From: Caprimulgus europaeus
Taxonomy: Eukaryota > Chordata > Aves > Caprimulgiformes > Caprimulgidae
Direction: 5' to 3'
Length of the DNA: 64,000 bases
NCBI GenBank assembly: GCA_907165065.1
Contig: OU015532.1
Span: forward strand, 43,316,839 to 43,380,838
The notes under the pieces: model-generated
What the model was told of the DNA's origin: nothing
The model's database searches: none
What the model saw: only the letters and a program-made list of their open reading frames with translations
Made by a program: the position numbers and the translations under genes
Shown here: one piece after another, positions 49,101 to 61,100 of the stretch
How positions within the stretch are numbered: the first letter of the stretch is position 1
Layout of the letters: each line of letters begins with the position of its first letter

Positions 49101-52100
49101 TGATGAGTGACAGAAGATAACTTTGGGCTCTGTATCACCTCCATATGAGCCTTTGAAAGAAAAACTGAGCACAGGCTGTGAAGTTTGTTGTTTGCCTGCT
49201 GTGTTGAGAAGAAAACAAAAATTCTACATGCAAGCACTGGTTAAATTGCTTATTAGCATCCAGTTGCTCAGTGTCTGGCCTGTATTTGATAAATGCCTGT
49301 CTGCAATGCACACAACTGCAGTGCATGCTTTTGCAGTATAGATTCAGATTCTCTCCTGCTATTCCAGTTTAAAGATGCATCCTCAGCTCCACTTCCTCTA
49401 GTTCTTGCAGTTTACTCATCCAAACACCGAGTTCAACTTTGTTTGGCCTGTGAGATCTGACTGGCTTGTGGGTCATGGCTACCACCTTCCAGGCTTTGTT
49501 TTTGGCTTTGAGAAAAGTCTTTGACATGTTTGTACAGCTAATTTAGATTATTCTAAATCTCAGGTTTGTTATCATTTGCACAGGTGCCTCCATTGGTGGT
49601 TTGGTATATACTTAAGAGCAGGTCTCTTTACAGCACAGTTAATCTTTTATGTTGTGTGATAAGTACCAGCTTTTCAGCTCAGGCCTTTCCATGAAGTTTG
49701 AATCAGTTCACATTTTTGCTCTTGCCACAGAGGATGAAAAAAACTAAAAGAAAATTCTGCTTACACTACCATTTTCTCTTCCTTTTTAAGTGATATGTCT
49801 TCCTCTGAAGTAGCTGGAAGCTTTTTTTGAGATGGGCATTCTAGACACTACTTTTGATTTATTTTTTTTTTTCCCCCCTAAAGAGGAAAAGTGGTTCTAA
49901 CCTTTCAACTGATAAAATTAAATCAGGAATATGTATAGCATTATGTCCCCACAGGATCTAATACCTTTTCTTTGTCCTTTTCCTGCAGGATATATTTTGG
50001 TGAAGTGCAACTGAGTGGCTTGGGAGAAGGTATGGTTAGGCAATACACACAAACTAGAGCAGAACTGTTTTCTATACTGGCAAGCCATTTATTACTATTC
50101 CTGAGTGCCACAAAGAAAATTAAGCCAGAAGTTTTACACTTGCTTTTTATCTAGACCTATCAGTGAAGGATTGTGTCAGGAGGTGACAGATACAATGGTG
50201 GCACTTTGACAAAATTTAGAGTTATTTCCATTTTGACTGCAGTGATCCAGAATTGAAATAAGAATATGGAGGAATGTTGATAAGGGGCAGGACTGGTAAA
50301 AGAGATCATGATCTACTCAGGTATAAGAAGCACTTCAGAGCAATATTTTAGACCAAGATAGGAAGCAACATCAGAAGTCTTGTAGATGAAGCCTACCAGC
50401 AAAGCAGCCTAGTGCTGCTGTTTTGTTACGGGTTCTGTATGTCTGTTTGGAGTTCAGATTGCAAGAGGTAACAGAAACACTAGAGAAATAAGATACATTA
50501 ACCTCAGAATAGGGCAATATGGAACACAAATAATCAGTGAAACTGATAATCATTCCTTAATCTTACAGGTTTCCAGACAGTTCGTGTTGGGACAGTGGGC
50601 ACCCCAGTGGGCACCATCACTTTGTCTTGTGCCTACAGAATCAACCTTGCTTTCATGTCAACCAGGTGAGAAAATGTGATCATGCCAAAAACTGTTTTAC
50701 AATAATGTACCGTTAAACCTCTCATATTATCAGCTCCTAAATCTTTCCCTTCTGCTTTACCCTTTCCTCCTGAGATTCTCCTTCATGCAGAATACTCTCT
50801 CTCATGCTTAAGTCTTGCAGCAAGGGGTGTATTTGGGTAGCCCTGAGCCAGACTCTAGAACTCCAAATTGTGGATGCACACTCGCACTTGCAGGGCTGAA
50901 TTGCAAAGATATTCTGGTCCCATTAACAGACAGGAGGATTTTCTGTGAGGGCACCACGAACTGGGATGAGAGTAGAGAGAAAAAGCAGCCTTACCAATAA
51001 CACCATTGCTTGTTGCCTTGCAGGCAGTTTGAGAGGACCCCTCCTATCATGGGGATTATCATTGATCACTTTGTGGACCGTCCCTATCCCAGCTCTTCGC
51101 CCATGCATCCCTGCAATTACAGGTGAGGAACTACTGAGCTGAAGTCATGGGCCGTGGTGAAGGCATCAATTATGCCCAAATACAGAGCCTTTTTCCACTA
51201 CCTGCTGACTGCATGGGAAGGGAGACTGGAGGATTAATGGCAATTGTATTGAGCATATGAGGAAGGATGATATTTTTCTCCTCACGTCTAGAAGACCAAG
51301 TGCAACAAGGCCCAGTATTTTCCCAAATTCTTTCCAGAAACAGTTGGACACAAAGGATGTTTAACTTTGGCTGCCTTTGGGAATTTGAAAGATTAACAGT
51401 TAATCCTGCTGTAGAATTACATGTCCAGAGGCATGCATCCCCAGCCATTGCCCTTGGGGAAAGATAAGAGTTAAATTTGTCTTTGTAGACGAGAGGTTTG
51501 TCTTCTCTAAAATTCACCTGAGGGCACTCAGGTTGGGACCAGCAGTATCATTTGACAACAGTTCTGTAAACACCAAAGCCAGTAGCATTAGTTGGTGTAA
51601 GAAAAGCTTTAGTGAAAAAAACATAGAGGGAAGTGTTTCTATTTAGGGGCAGAAGAGGAGCACCTGGAGAAAATTAAAAAGTTTCCATACCCTGTTTTCC
51701 TCAGTTCTGCAAAGTAGAGCCCTTCATAATTCTCCTTTCAACTCCACCCAAGTACTCTCAACCTCCCTACGGTGCTTGTCCCAGTGTGTTTTACCATTTG
51801 TCTTAAGGAATATTTCCAGTTAGAAAGCTTTTCTTTTCTTGCTGCTTCAGAGCTGGGGAGGACAATGGTGCAGTATACCCCTCAGTAGAGGACTCCCAAG
51901 AAGTGTGTACCACATCTTTTTCCACCTCTCCTCCATCTCAGGTAAGAGAAACCAGGCTCTTTTTACTCCTAGATAGAACAATCACTGTTGGAGTAGTGTG
52001 CATACTCCTACATCAACTACTGTGCAAACAGGCAGCCTCCTGCTGCTAATTAAAACTTAATGTGGGGGTTATTTATATTGTTACACTCTGAGTAGAGCCT

Positions 52101-55100
52101 AGTTAGATACTAATTTCAATAAAATGCTAGGGGACACGAAAGACTGAATTACTAAGAAAGATTAAAAGAACCTACTCCTGTAGCTGGGCTGAGATGTGCT
52201 CGATACATTCACATAACGATACTGCAAGAAGAGGAATTTGAGAGACTGATGCCAGGCAGAGTAAGTAGAGATAACAGACTGACAATGAGAAAGAAACACT
52301 GAAATATCAGGAGGATGCTCGTAGCACAGCCATATTTTCTGCACTGCAGAGTGGAAAAGCAGGAAAAAGACAAAAGCCGTATTCATTGGACCATCTAAAA
52401 CGAGTTGGGGCAGCAGGAATAAGTATCAGCAAACAAATTGGGTCATAGCATTGAACTGGGGACTTCGTACTCTGTGCTCCCACCTACCTATGCACATTTA
52501 ATTTACATTTCAATTTTAAAATAAATAGATAACGATTTCCTTCTGAATATCAAAAAAAACAAGCTCCAGTCCCTCTTTTCTTTTACCATCCTAACATATC
52601 TGACTCCACAATTCTGTATTTTGAACTGAAAACAGATTTGCAGTTGTCCTGTTAAATATTCAGGAATGTCCTGCCTTGTTGTCCAGCCAAGCAGATGGCT
52701 CTACTGAACTTTAAAGACAATTTTAAGACTCTAAATCTCTTTTGCTGGTGATATGAAACTCATAGAATAAAGTTCCAAACTGAAAGACTTTCCTATGGGT
52801 CTTTCCACTGCTTCAGAGGAATTAGTCTGACTGGTTTAGCAGAATGCATTCTGCTGTATGAATTAGACAGAAATGAGCTTTTCTTAGGAAGCATTTTTGT
52901 GCCAAGTGCATTTTGGGTGACAAGTCATCAGGCAACGTTGAACTGACCAGCCAGCACCCACGGTAAGTCTGGTGGAATAAAGCTTTTCGTACTCTGTGGT
53001 ACACAGCTCAGGAGATGAGTTTGTGGCCGAGTTGTGTCCTGCCTTGTCACAAAACGGGTTAAATGCAGAAGGTTTCATAAGGAAATTTCCACTGGCTTGC
53101 TCGTGCCAGTGTTACTTAACAGTAATAGTGTATGCAAATACATTGAAGTTGGCATTTCCCCAGGGGACACAAAGCTTTGCTGTCACTGAGGGGAAAAGCT
53201 TTATGAAACCAGATGAACCTTGAGGATTCACATTAGGTATGAGCCTACATTCTTGCTTTTCCTGTGGCTCATAGTTGCCATATGCTGTGTGCTTATTTAT
53301 AAAGCAACTACCAATCTTTGCTACCACAGTTAGAATTGTAAGGCTGTCGTGGCAGAGTGGTCTCTAAAGTAAATCAGAGGGGGAAAAAAGCATTATTTTT
53401 TTTTTCTCCAGCTTTCTATATGCAACTTAATGTGTAGGAAAATACTGGGAACTGCCTAGTTCTGCAGGCAAATTGCCCAGATCTCTGCCTGCCTTCCCAA
53501 TAGAAATGAGGCCTAACCTGTATGATACAAGGGAATAGGCGTTACCTTCTCCCTCTGAGCTTGCGTAGCACACCCGTGGGAGTCAGGGAGTAACCCAGCA
53601 ATCCAGAGAAAGTCTGGCCATGGGTAGTGCCCAGAAATGAAGCTTTCCTAAAACTGCAAACTGTTGGTAGGAAAATGGCTGGGAGGAGGAATGGGACTGA
53701 ACGAGGTTTGGATTGCCCTTTTTGCATTAGTACCCTCTGTAAGACAGCGTTTACTTCTGGAGCAGAGGAGTTCTCTCTTCACACCAGTGTGTTTGAATTG
53801 CACCTGGGTCTGGATCCCCTTTATTCTAAGGGTGCAGCACAGACCTGCCAAGCTACCATCCCTCAGAATGCTGGAAGATTAGGAGTACTTGTGGATGGAG
53901 AGTATTGAAATACATGCAATTTGTACATTAAAAACAAAACAAAACAACTCTTGGCTTTTTCTGGCATTCACTCTGCCTGTTCCTTGCTGACTGGCTGGTG
54001 CCAATTCCAATTAGCTGTGGAACAGAGTCTCTGGCAGTTACTTTCTGTCAGTGTTCACTGGAGTCCAAAATATTACCTGTGTTGAGTGATTCACTGAGAT
54101 TGGAAACCAGTTAATTCTTTATAAAATGAATGTGCTTCTGGCAATACTGAGGCTTCTGCTCTGTGTATAGGTGTGGCTGCTGCAGCCAAAACCTCTTCAC
54201 TAGCATTCAGTTCATCCAACTCTTTATAGTTCTTCTCTGAAGTCCTTCTCTCTCTCTTTTTCTCTCTCCCCTTTTCTCACTCTCTCTTTCCCTTGTTTCC
54301 TCTCTGTGTCTGTGTCTGTGCACAGTGTGTTTTTACTGTCACAAAGGCACATTTTCAGACCCCTCCTCCTGTGGTGACGGACACCTTGAAGGTCCCAGTG
54401 ATGGGACTGGCCTTTTCACATCAAGTGAGTTGTCAACAGAATATGCTATACATGGCCAGATATGGTTCTGGCATGACAGCACAAATACAGGAAAGTACAA
54501 ATTCGACAGTGTGGAATGTTTGTTGTGGATGGGAAAGGCTGGTGAACCCAAAATGGGCCAGGCACATTACTGAGACAAGCTGAGAAGGGCTCCCAAAGAC
54601 AGGACGAGCACCCCTGAATAAACAACAGCCATTGCAAGGATTAGTTGTTAGTGAAAAACACAAGTAGAAATGCAGTCCTGAGTATTTCCTCTTAACAGCC
54701 AGTGTCCCTAGAACTTGTGCAGTCATTAGTTAGAACTTTTCCTGGGTTAAAACAGAGGAGGAATTTGAAAGAGGAGGGAGGGAGGGAACCCAAAACCCTG
54801 AACAAAAAAAAATAAGTCTCTCTTCATCTCTCTTCCTGGTTACAAGTAACCTCATGAAGGCCTGATTTACTGTTATTTGTTTACATCTGGCAGGTTTGTT
54901 TAAAGTCATGTTCCTCCTGTTTGTGAGAGTCTCTCACAACAGAGGACAGAGAAATATTTTTAAAAATAGGAACACTTAGCTACCACAGAATTGCCAGAAG
55001 ATTTTTAAAGGCAGGCAGAGAATGAAGCAGTTTGAGGTTAAAAGTTTTCTACTTCTAATGCTAACAGCTGTAATACAGGACTTGGGAAAATGGTTATAGA

Positions 55101-58100
55101 ATGGAGCAGCATGGCTGTAGATACTGAATATTTCTTGAACAGAGGTAATATCAGTGGCAACAGTGCCTAGAAATCCTTAAGGGTTTCTTTACACTCATCA
55201 GGAAGGTGAGTGTAAAGTAATCTTCAAAGCAACACGAGTTCTTCAATGAGAGTCAAGCTGGCTGAATACCTCTAGGAGCAAAACATACACCAATGTTACA
55301 CCTGCTCTTCTCCAAGAAGAGATTGCTCCCTTCACCTTAATTAGCCTCACGTGAATAAAAGTGCTGTTGATCGTTCAGACCCTTGTAAACTATGTCAGCG
55401 TTGGCACTGCTGGATTATCATGTGCAGACCTCTGAAAGAAGTGTTCCTCTTGAGGTCAAGGAAGCCAAAACAGGAAAGTTTTATTTAATCCAACCAGATA
55501 GATTTCTGTTTATGGTGTCTAAGGAAATTCTCCTGGGTTTCACTGCTTTCAGTACTTCATTCTTAAAGCAATCTCACAAGGGTTAGCTTCCCAGTTCTCT
55601 AGCATATTTATGGGACTCTGTATTCTTTAGATGAGGTATTTGAAGAGGCCCTGAAGATCAGCTTCTTTAACATGCAATGGGAATGGATTCAAACAGTTGT
55701 TCTGGGGGAAAAATATTAAGTATTAGCTCTTTAGTAACTTGATGATGGCATTGATGTTTTTTCCAGTATGTGAAACAGGCCTGTAGAGCAGACCTGTGCC
55801 TGGATGTCAGTCGTACCTTGCACAGCCTCTGTGTGTAGGAAACCAGTCTTGTTTTCTTGTCAAGGCCCAGACTTAGTCCCCTGCAATAAGAACTTTTTAG
55901 AGTAATAACCATGATTGATTCCAGTGAAAAGCTAGCATCCTTCTGCCAGCCCAAAATGCTGTGCTGTGCCTCTGACTTCTCCTGTTCCTTCTTCAGTGAC
56001 TGATGCTTATTCAGACTGTGGGGCATTCCCCTTCCTCCCTCCTCTCCCTTTGCCCTTCTTGTTTTTTCTCTTCTTTCTTAGCTTTCCAGCTCTCGTCTTT
56101 CCTATCAGCCTGCTGCCCTGGGAGTTGGATCAGCTGACATGGGGTATCCTGTACTCTTTGCCGGTGGCTTGAACGCTGCACACCCTCACCAGGTACTTGC
56201 AGAGGGTAGAACAAGCGTGGCTGGTATTGCAAAACCATTACATGTCACTTGTACATCTGAGAGAGGCCTTGAATCAGGTGCATAGGCCTTGGCATCCTGT
56301 CTTTCAGGAATGAAAAGAATCTTGGGTAAATATAGAGAAAGAAGCTGGGAATTGGCTCCTCAGCATCCTTGACTTTGGGGTAGGATAGGGGTCACGTGGA
56401 GAAACTAGAGAGCAGGCATCAGACCTGTTTGCCTGCACCAGCACATCACTGATTCCAAACTCTGGCTGGCTGACAGAGCTGCTGCCCCTGTAGGAGTTTG
56501 CTGACACAGTGATGGTAGCAAGCAGATGTTATTTTTCCCTCCTTGAAGCAGAGGACCTATGGCCAGAGAGCTCTGTGGTGTAAAACAGACCTGAAGTGGA
56601 GAAGAGTGGAATAGGAAGGGAATAAAAAAAAGTGTTTGCATTGTGGTGATCACCTTCTACTTGACACCTCTCTCTGCCTCATGGAGGGCTAGAGCCCAAT
56701 CATACACCAAAAACCCACAACTAGTCCCAAAACATTGGGATCTGCTCTGCATTGTGCTGTGGTGTTGGCCTGACTTTGAGATCTCTAACTTGACCCGTTC
56801 CTCTCCATCTCAGTTGCTCGGCCCAGGCAAAGAGGGGGGAGTTCCCCCGATTCCGAGCCAGCCAGCACATGGCACTCAAGCTGACCAAGAGAGGATGTGC
56901 ACCCCACTGGATGGAGTCCACTACTCAGCAGCTACTCCTTCTAGTAGGTAGGTTGATTTTAGATGATCCACCACTTATGCTAGCCCTGTTAAGATAAAAC
57001 TTTGTGTTTTCCCCTTTGTGTTTGTAGCATAACTACTGTCTTTCCATCCCCAAAAACAACTAGCAGCTTTCTCTGATGGGGCTTTCTCAGCCTTTCATCA
57101 AACAACCATCTCGCCCGTTTTCTTACACCTGCTAATCCTGTAACATCCTTGCAAATGCTGTTATGTCAACTTTATTATCAATTTTATCTTTCTTAAATCT
57201 CCCTACTGCTTCTGCTGATTGAAAACAAGATGAAATAAGTTCACAAGTGAGTCTTGAGTTCTCCAGAGACTTAATATGAACTGTTACTAAAAACAGTTGT
57301 AGTTACTGCAAATCTGTTCACTATTTTATTAAGAAACTTAAGGCACAAAGTTACTTAAAAGGAAACAATGCAACCTCAAACAGTCCTAAATCGCCTCACT
57401 CTCAGCTAATTAAATCCTTTTTGATTTGGTCACCACATTTATTTCTTGTGAAGTCTCTCTTGGGGTCACATAGGTCTGAGTCAGGTATCTTAAGCAGAGA
57501 TCTTGCTATGAGGAAACCAAAAATCACAGTTGCACTAGCGCTTTTCTGGGTGTGCTATCCAAGTAGTGTTCTTGCCAGAAGACTCAACCATTTTTTTTTT
57601 AAGTTCTGAGTATCTGTGGTAGGAATAAAACAGGTCACAGAAATAACCAATAGCCACGCAGTGAATTAATTGTGCTGGCAGTGGCTGCTGTGATGTGTTG
57701 GACTGCTGCCTTTGTAACCTGAGTGACAGACAGAATTCTGATTCTTGCCCTCACCTGCTGGCAGGTCTGGGACTGGTGTCTTGCTGAAAAAATAGTAGTG
57801 GTGAACAGGGAACTGTTGTGCACATTCTGAAGTTAGAAGTCCATCTCCAAAAAGAAAAGGCTATTTCAACTGGAGCAGCTTTTCATTCAAGTAGTTTTCT
57901 TCCAGGTTTAAATAAAAATCTGATTCCACGAGTGTCCCGCTCCCCTGTTGTGCTCATGACTGAAGAGGAAGGTGTGGCACAGGACAGAGATTTCTGCTGT
58001 CCTTCTTCCAATACTAGGAGTAAACCCAGAAAAGTGAAGGAGTCCTGTAAAGCCTGTGATTAATCTGTGTTGTTTGTGCCATGAGTCACTAAATGGTCTG

Positions 58101-61100
58101 TTTTCCTCCCTCCCCCAGCGAGGACACAGAAACGGTATCAAACAGCAGCGAAGGGAAGGGCGGCTCCCCCCACGACCTTCTGGAGACCATCTTTGTCCGG
58201 AAGGTGGGAGCTTTTGTCAACAAACCCATTAACCAGGTAACTAGCAGTAAATCTTCCGAGAGCACCACTATACCCTGCTTCTCCCATCTGTTCCTACACA
58301 GAGGAGCAAAAAGCACCCCAATGCCAGGGCAGCCCGAGACTGAGAGTGCATATTCCTGCCTGCCGCAGTTCCCTACAGGGTCTCGTCACAGGCTTGATTT
58401 TCCTAAAATCCCTTTGGGATGTGACAGCACTGAATTTGCCCCGCTTTGTCTTTGAGTATGGCAGACTTGAGGTCTCACAATGATCTGCCACTACCACAGG
58501 TTCATAAACTGGGGAAGCTGGTGTCAAGCCTCCCTTGCTTGAAGGGACACGCAGTAGACCAGTTCATCACAAGTGAGCAAGCACTGAAGCTCAGCTAGGG
58601 CAGCTTAGACATCTGCCCAGTTCTTAGGGCTGCTTTTCAGTTTTTTGTAAGCCCTCTTCTAGACCTTTTGGATGGATGAAGGGGAATTGTTTGAATTTGT
58701 AGCAGTTTGTTAATCCTTTCCTGTATTATACAGGATGTACACAAGCACTCCCACCTCAGGGTGTGTATCTGTATTAGGTCAGCTGAGTACGATCTCCCTG
58801 TTTTATGCCTTTTAAATGAAGCTGTCAGCCTCCTGCCTAACTGCTGACATATCTTGGGCAATTTTTAGCTGGCCTGACAAAGACTTTCAATATCATTTTC
58901 TGTGCTGGGTAAGCAGAGCATCTTAGTGAAATTCTGTTTGCTGAATCTCCTCAGGTGACCATGGCCAACTTAGACATTCCTTTTGCCATGTTTGCTCCCA
59001 AGAATGTTGAGCTGGAAGATAACGACCCCATGGTAAGCCTCTTCCAGAGGTATAATACATGCCTTGTCAGCATCCCTTCTGCAATCTCCATGCTATTCCC
59101 CACCTTGAACACGCTTTGGTTTTTGAGCAAAGAACTAGCTGTTCAGATTTGTTTGGTCTCAAGAAGTTTCCTGTGTTGAGCCTTGGCCTCTCCAGACATG
59201 CAAATAACAGTGTGTGTTTGCTGCCCTTGCTGTAGCATGTGTTCATTGTCCAACCTCCTGACTGCCCCCACACTGTCACAACACACAGACAGACGTGATC
59301 ATGAGATCAGGACTCACCATCTTTGATTTCTTGGGCAGGTCAATCCTCCTGACTCTCCAGAAACTGAATCTCCTCTCCAAGGCAGCTTACACTCGGAGGG
59401 CTCCAGTGGCAGCAGCACAGGGAACACCCATGATGACTTTGTCATGATTGACTTTGTAAGTGCCCTCAACAGTGTTCTCAAGTAACACCTGCATCTTAGA
59501 TGGGCTTCAGGTGCGGGTACAACAGCAAATGATGTAAGAGTAGTTTTCAGTGGGGGTGGAAAAGACCCATGATTCAGTTCCCAACTAGAGCTTAGCAATC
59601 CCAAAACTGCAAAGACACTGATACTGGGAATCAACAGCTACAAATTACATACTCATGCAGCTCCCTACCAGCACCTGGGCTTGCCATCCTCTCTCTGATG
59701 CCTTAAGGAGCCAGATTCCAAGGAAATGCTCTCTTCAGGTGCTCAGGCAAGCACGGATCTTGGCTATTTTGCTGTTATTTAATCTGCATTATTGCAGCAA
59801 TAGTTGTAATGTCATGATGTTTACTGATAGCAGGTAATGACTTTACCTGAGATTATGGCAAAGGGGAAGCCAGTGTCTCTGAATGGGAATTAACAGCAGC
59901 ATCTTTGATTGTAGAAACCAGCATTTTCAAAAGATGACATTCTTCCAATGGACCTGGGGACATTTTACCGTGAGTTTCAGAACCCCCCTCAACTCAGCAG
60001 CCTCTCCATTGACATTGGAGCACAGTCCATGGCAGAGGATTTGGTATGTTCTTTATAATGCTTTCTCTATTCTTAGTTTGAAAGAAGTCATATCTTCATA
60101 GAATCACAGAGTGGTTTGGGTTGGAAGGGACCTTTCAGGGTCATCTAGTCCAACCCCCTGCAGTGAGCAGGGATATCTTCAACCAGATCAGGTTGCTCAG
60201 AGCCCCGTCCAAGCTGACCTTGAATGTTTCCAGGGATGGGGCTTCTACCACCTCTCTGGGCATCCTGGGCCAGGGTTTCACCACCCTCATTGTAAAAAAT
60301 TTCTTCCTCAGACCTAGTCTAAATCTCCCCTCTTTTAGTTTTAAACCATTTCCCCTTGTCCTGTTGCTACAGGCCCTGCTGAAAAGTCTGTCCCCATCTT
60401 TCTTATAGGCCCCCTTCAAGTACTGAAAGGTGCAATAAGGTCTCCGTGGAGCCTTCTCTTCTCCAGGCTGAACAGCCCCAAACCCTCTCAGCCTTTCTCC
60501 ATAGCAGAGGTGCTCCAGCCCTCTGATCATTTTTGTGGCCTCCTCTGGACCCGTTCCAACAGGTCCCTGTCTTTTCTATACTTCTCAGAAAAGAGACTCC
60601 TCCAGAAATGGGTCCCTCACTAGTGTGTTCCAGACAAACACACACTGGTTTGTGGCACATCTGATCCTCTGAAACTGGTGTGTTTATCTTCAAGTGGAAA
60701 GCTGCTGCCATGTACTTGCTGTGGTTGGCATTGAAACCCCCAAAACTAATCCTAAGCCTCTGGTGTGTCAGACTGGGCCTGAGCAGAGGTAAAATCCTGC
60801 TGTGGCTGGTGAAAGTCACGTCGGGGTGAGCACTGTAACATGCTGTGGGGAAAAATGAATACCCAGGGCTCAGAGCTGCAAAGGGCTGGACGAAAGCAGT
60901 GCCAGGAGCAGGTTACTGTGCTGCAGCTGGTGGCAGGAGTTGCACAAGGCACAGCCCCAGTGCACCTCCTGTTCCTGCAGAATAAACACACTCCGGGCAG
61001 AGTGCCCTTCTCAGGGTCACTTGCTGGATGCTGCCAGAGGACTCCTGGTTCTGTGCACGTGGGAAGGGGAGGCCAGAGCAGTGGAGAGGGGCTGCATGAC

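Noticed and set aside
54921-54939. Near-perfect 19-nt palindrome (TTGTGAGAG-T-CTCTCACAA)
   Set aside because: Only 9-bp arms with a one-base centre in an intron; short enough to be chance and not a usable hairpin.
60141-60530. 129-codon minus-strand frame inside ATG13
   Set aside because: CR1 ORF2 tail within a repeat copy.
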